Source of the DNA: Halanaerobium sp964649895
GTDB lineage: Bacteria; Bacillota; Halanaerobiia; Halanaerobiales; Halanaerobiaceae
Direction of reading: 5' to 3'
Length of the DNA: 64,000 nt
Assembly (NCBI GenBank): GCA_964649895.1
Contig: CAZYRX010000004.1
Location: 1 to 64,000, forward strand
In this document: piece after piece, positions 61,686 through 64,000 of the stretch
Layout: each line of letters opens with the position of its first letter
How positions within the stretch are numbered: position 1 is the stretch's first letter
The notes under the pieces: model-generated
What the model saw: only the letters and a program-made list of their open reading frames with translations
Database searches by the model: none
Told to the model about the DNA's origin: nothing
Made by a program: the position numbers and the translations under genes

Positions 61686-61771
61686 GTATATAAATTTAGT
61701 AATTTAACATACTAAATTTGGCTTTAGATAATTTTGCCAAATTAAAACCTGAAAATTGAGGAGATATTATT

Positions 61772-62920
61772 ATGATAGCTATTATAAATGGAGAAATTTA
61801 TACAATGTCAGGTAGAACAATTAAAAATGGCATTATTTTGATTGATCAAGGAATAATTGAAGAAATAGGAAAAGATATTGAGATACCAGAAAGTGCTGAA
61901 ATTATTGATGTAACAGGGAAAATAATTATACCAGGTATTATTGATGCACATACACATCTAGGTATTGATGAAGCAGGTGTTGGTTGGGAAGGAAAAGATT
62001 ATAATGAAATGACAAATCCAGTTACTCCACATCTGCGGGCCATTGATGCAGTGAATCCAAGAGAAGATGGATTAAAAATTGCAAGAGAAAATGGCATTAC
62101 ATCAGTAATGACTAGTCCAGGCAGTGCAAATGTCCTTGGAGGAGAAGCAGCTGCTATAAAAACTGCAGGAGATTTTATTGATGAGATGATTATTAAAGCT
62201 CCAGTTGGCATAAAAGCTGCCTTTGGTGAAAATCCAAAAAAAGTATATACAGAAAGAAAAGAAGCCCCGGGAACTAGAATGGGAATTGCAGCACTTTTAA
62301 GAGAGGTATTAATGGAAGCCCAGGATTATAAATTGGCAAAAGAAGATGCTGCCGAAAAAGGTGAAGTTTTTAACAGAAAGTTAAAATTTGAAAGTCTGCT
62401 AAAATTATTGAATAAAGAAATACCGCTCAAAGCTCATGTTCATCGAGCTGATGATATTATGACTGCACTGAGAATTGCAAAAGAGTTTGATATAAATATT
62501 ACACTTGAGCATTGTACAGAAGGTCATTTAGCTGCCCACAAGATAGCAGAAGCAGGAGCACCAGCTGTGGTTGGACCCTCTCTTACAGGTAAGGTTAAGG
62601 TCGAGCTCAAAGAACAGGATTTTAAAACAGCTGCTCTACTTGCTGAAGCCGGAGTAAAAATAGCCCTAGTCAGTGATCATCCTGTTACACCGACAGAAAG
62701 ACTTCCTTTATATGCTGCATTAGCTGTCAAATCGGGTCTTAATAAAGATGAGGCTTTAAAAGCAATAACGATCAATCCAGCAGAAATTTTAGGTATAGCG
62801 GATCGAGTTGGCAGTTTAGAAAAAGGAAAAGATGCTGATCTTGTGATCTTTAATGGAGAGCCATTAGATTTTAACAGCTCCATAGGAAAGGTAATGATAA
62901 ATGGCAGATTTATAAATTAA
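61772..62920 (+). CDS. Amidohydrolase (imidazolonepropionase-like branch)
   Basis: A 382-residue amidohydrolase-superfamily enzyme. A small beta-sandwich part flanks a TIM barrel: GIIDAHTHLGIDE (HxH metal motif, near residue 58), KAHVHRADD (near 222), LEHCTEGH (near 248), and VSDHPVTPTERL (catalytic aspartate, near 312). C-terminal GSLEKGKDADLVIFNG is the classic superfamily end. AATTGAGGAGAT precedes the ATG. It hydrolyses a cyclic or acyl amide that cannot be told from sequence; the peptide-transporter binding protein downstream suggests a role on imported small compounds. Confidence 0.87.
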   Translation: MIAIINGEIYTMSGRTIKNGIILIDQGIIEEIGKDIEIPESAEIIDVTGKIIIPGIIDAHTHLGIDEAGVGWEGKDYNEMTNPVTPHLRAIDAVNPREDGLKIARENGITSVMTSPGSANVLGGEAAAIKTAGDFIDEMIIKAPVGIKAAFGENPKKVYTERKEAPGTRMGIAALLREVLMEAQDYKLAKEDAAEKGEVFNRKLKFESLLKLLNKEIPLKAHVHRADDIMTALRIAKEFDINITLEHCTEGHLAAHKIAEAGAPAVVGPSLTGKVKVELKEQDFKTAALLAEAGVKIALVSDHPVTPTERLPLYAALAVKSGLNKDEALKAITINPAEILGIADRVGSLEKGKDADLVIFNGEPLDFNSSIGKVMINGRFIN

Positions 62921-62967
62921 ATTTTTAGAATAATTTTTTCAAAAACATGAGGAGGTAGTAATTAAAA

Positions 62968-64000
62968 ATGAAGAAGAGTACAGAATTATTAAGTTTTTTA
63001 TTAGTTTTATTAATAGGCCTTACAATTTTATTAAGTCCGACTGTTGGAGCTCAAGAAATAAAAAAAGGTGGTACACTCTCAATTACAGATTTTTCTTTTG
63101 CAAGTGCTAGAACACTTGACCCACATATTGCACAGGCAGCAGGTTCAATGCGTTTTATAGAAAACCTCTATAATACACTGTTGAAATACAAAAAGGGTGA
63201 ATATGGTAGTCTAGAAGGTGATTTAGTAGAAGAGTATAGTATTTCAGATGATGGAAAAGTATACAAATTTCAAATTCATAAGGGAGTTAAGTTTCATAAT
63301 GGTGATGACTTAACAGCTGAAGATGTAAAATACTCCATCGAAAGAATCATTGATAAAGAAGTTAGAGCTCAGCATTTTGATGCTGTAGATAACATAGAAG
63401 TAATTGACGATCTAAATCTTGAGATAACTTTAAAAGAACCTGTAGCTCCATTTTTAACTTATCTGGCTTATCCTATGAATGCAGTTGTTAATAAAACTAT
63501 TGTTGAGGCCAATGATGGTTCATTAAATAATGCTGATGCAGGTAGTGGACCCTTTAAATTAAATGTTTGGGAAAGAGATCAATTTTTGGTTCTAGATAAA
63601 TTTGAAGATTATTTTGAAGAAGGTAAACCTTATTTAAATAGAGTTTATTTAAAGCCGATTGATGATGAAACAGCAAGAACTACCGCTTTAAGAAATGACG
63701 AACTTGATATTATACTTCAGGTTTCAGCAAAAAACATTGACAGACTTGCTCAATATCCAAATATTAATGTGGAATCTGTTGCAGGTACTTATTGGGAGTA
63801 TTTAGGTTTAAATACCAAGACTGGTCCTTTATCTGACAAAAAAGTACGCCAAGCTATTGCCTGGGCGGTTAATAGAGATACTTTAAATCAGATGGTCAAA
63901 TTTGCTAAAGCAACACCTTTAACTGGTGGACCAATCCCTCCAGGTCACTGGGCAGATGATGAATTAAAAGTATATCCAGCTCAGGACCTTGATAAAGCAA
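62968..64000 (+). CDS. Peptide/oligopeptide ABC transporter binding protein (truncated by window end)
   Basis: An open frame of at least 344 codons that runs off the window. The signal peptide is about residues 1-29 (cut near VGAQE). Family 5 solute-binding segments are visible: KKGGTLSITDFSFASARTLDPH, LVEEYSISDDGKVYKFQIHKGVKFHNGDDLTAEDVKYS and KKVRQAIAWAVNRD, partly quoted, typical of DppA/OppA-like proteins. GGAGG lies 13 bases before the ATG. It probably continues into permease and ATPase genes beyond the end. The ligand is unknown; it follows an amidohydrolase. Confidence 0.9.
   Translation, partial: MKKSTELLSFLLVLLIGLTILLSPTVGAQEIKKGGTLSITDFSFASARTLDPHIAQAAGSMRFIENLYNTLLKYKKGEYGSLEGDLVEEYSISDDGKVYKFQIHKGVKFHNGDDLTAEDVKYSIERIIDKEVRAQHFDAVDNIEVIDDLNLEITLKEPVAPFLTYLAYPMNAVVNKTIVEANDGSLNNADAGSGPFKLNVWERDQFLVLDKFEDYFEEGKPYLNRVYLKPIDDETARTTALRNDELDIILQVSAKNIDRLAQYPNINVESVAGTYWEYLGLNTKTGPLSDKKVRQAIAWAVNRDTLNQMVKFAKATPLTGGPIPPGHWADDELKVYPAQDLDKA

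Overview
The window is about 64 kb of AT-rich bacterial DNA, almost all protein-coding, with short intergenic gaps and strong GGAGG-type ribosome binding sites. Gene content (Mrp antiporter, [FeFe]-hydrogenase maturases, tungsten aldehyde oxidoreductase, TRAP and tripartite tricarboxylate transporters, glycerol-1-phosphate dehydrogenase, thiamine salvage) points to a fermentative anaerobic Firmicute. My best guess is a halophile of the Halanaerobiales; this is inference, since there is no rRNA or tRNA gene to confirm it.

1-14.6 kb is a polyol, glycerol and phosphoglycerol region. It holds a GlpP-like antiterminator with a terminator-type hairpin after it, an FGGY kinase, a class II aldolase, a SorE-like dehydrogenase, and a DeoR repressor facing them. 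Then come glycerol-1-phosphate dehydrogenase with a HAD phosphatase (an AraM/AraL-like pair), an orphan DhaK, an LtaS-like phosphoglycerol transferase coupled to a glycerophosphodiester phosphodiesterase, and an iron-containing alcohol dehydrogenase behind a long structured leader. 14.6-21.7 kb is a nine-gene Mrp-type cation/proton antiporter operon with three NuoL/M/N-like subunits and a split MrpA. 21.8-28.1 kb holds a GAF-PAS-PAS-GGDEF-HD-GYP protein, an M20 amidohydrolase, an AlaA-like aminotransferase and a thermonuclease-family protein.

28.3-42.3 kb is an organic-acid catabolic region: CitA/CitB-like two-component system, LeuCD-type hydro-lyase, TctCAB transporter, LarA-like protein, a 48-residue membrane peptide, a carboxyltransferase without a biotin domain, and a convergent TAXI-TRAP transporter. 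The regulators, transporter and enzymes look like one uptake-and-degradation unit for a hydroxy di- or tricarboxylate whose identity the sequence does not reveal. 42.7-45.9 kb carries a TM1266-like regulator, HydG and HydE behind a leader with a terminator and a possible leader peptide. 46-51 kb has a SulP transporter, an SLC13-type permease, and a DUF2089/SHOCT-like pair.

51.1-56.1 kb is a thiamine salvage locus with two TPP riboswitches. The first now controls only a decayed thiT remnant; the second precedes thiW-thiD-thiE-thiM, followed by a methyltransferase and tenA. 56.3-60.6 kb is a tungsten-oxidoreductase operon (radical SAM maturase, Moco/Tuco-like leader, AOR, MoaD-like, E1-like). 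The window ends with an MBL-fold hydrolase, an amidohydrolase and a truncated peptide-transporter binding protein. No CRISPR array, insertion sequence, prophage, tRNA or rRNA was seen. The most unusual items are the hydrogenase-maturase leader, the alcohol dehydrogenase leader, the thiT remnant under a TPP riboswitch, the organic-acid locus with its small membrane peptide, and two genes whose ribosome binding sites point at non-standard start codons.
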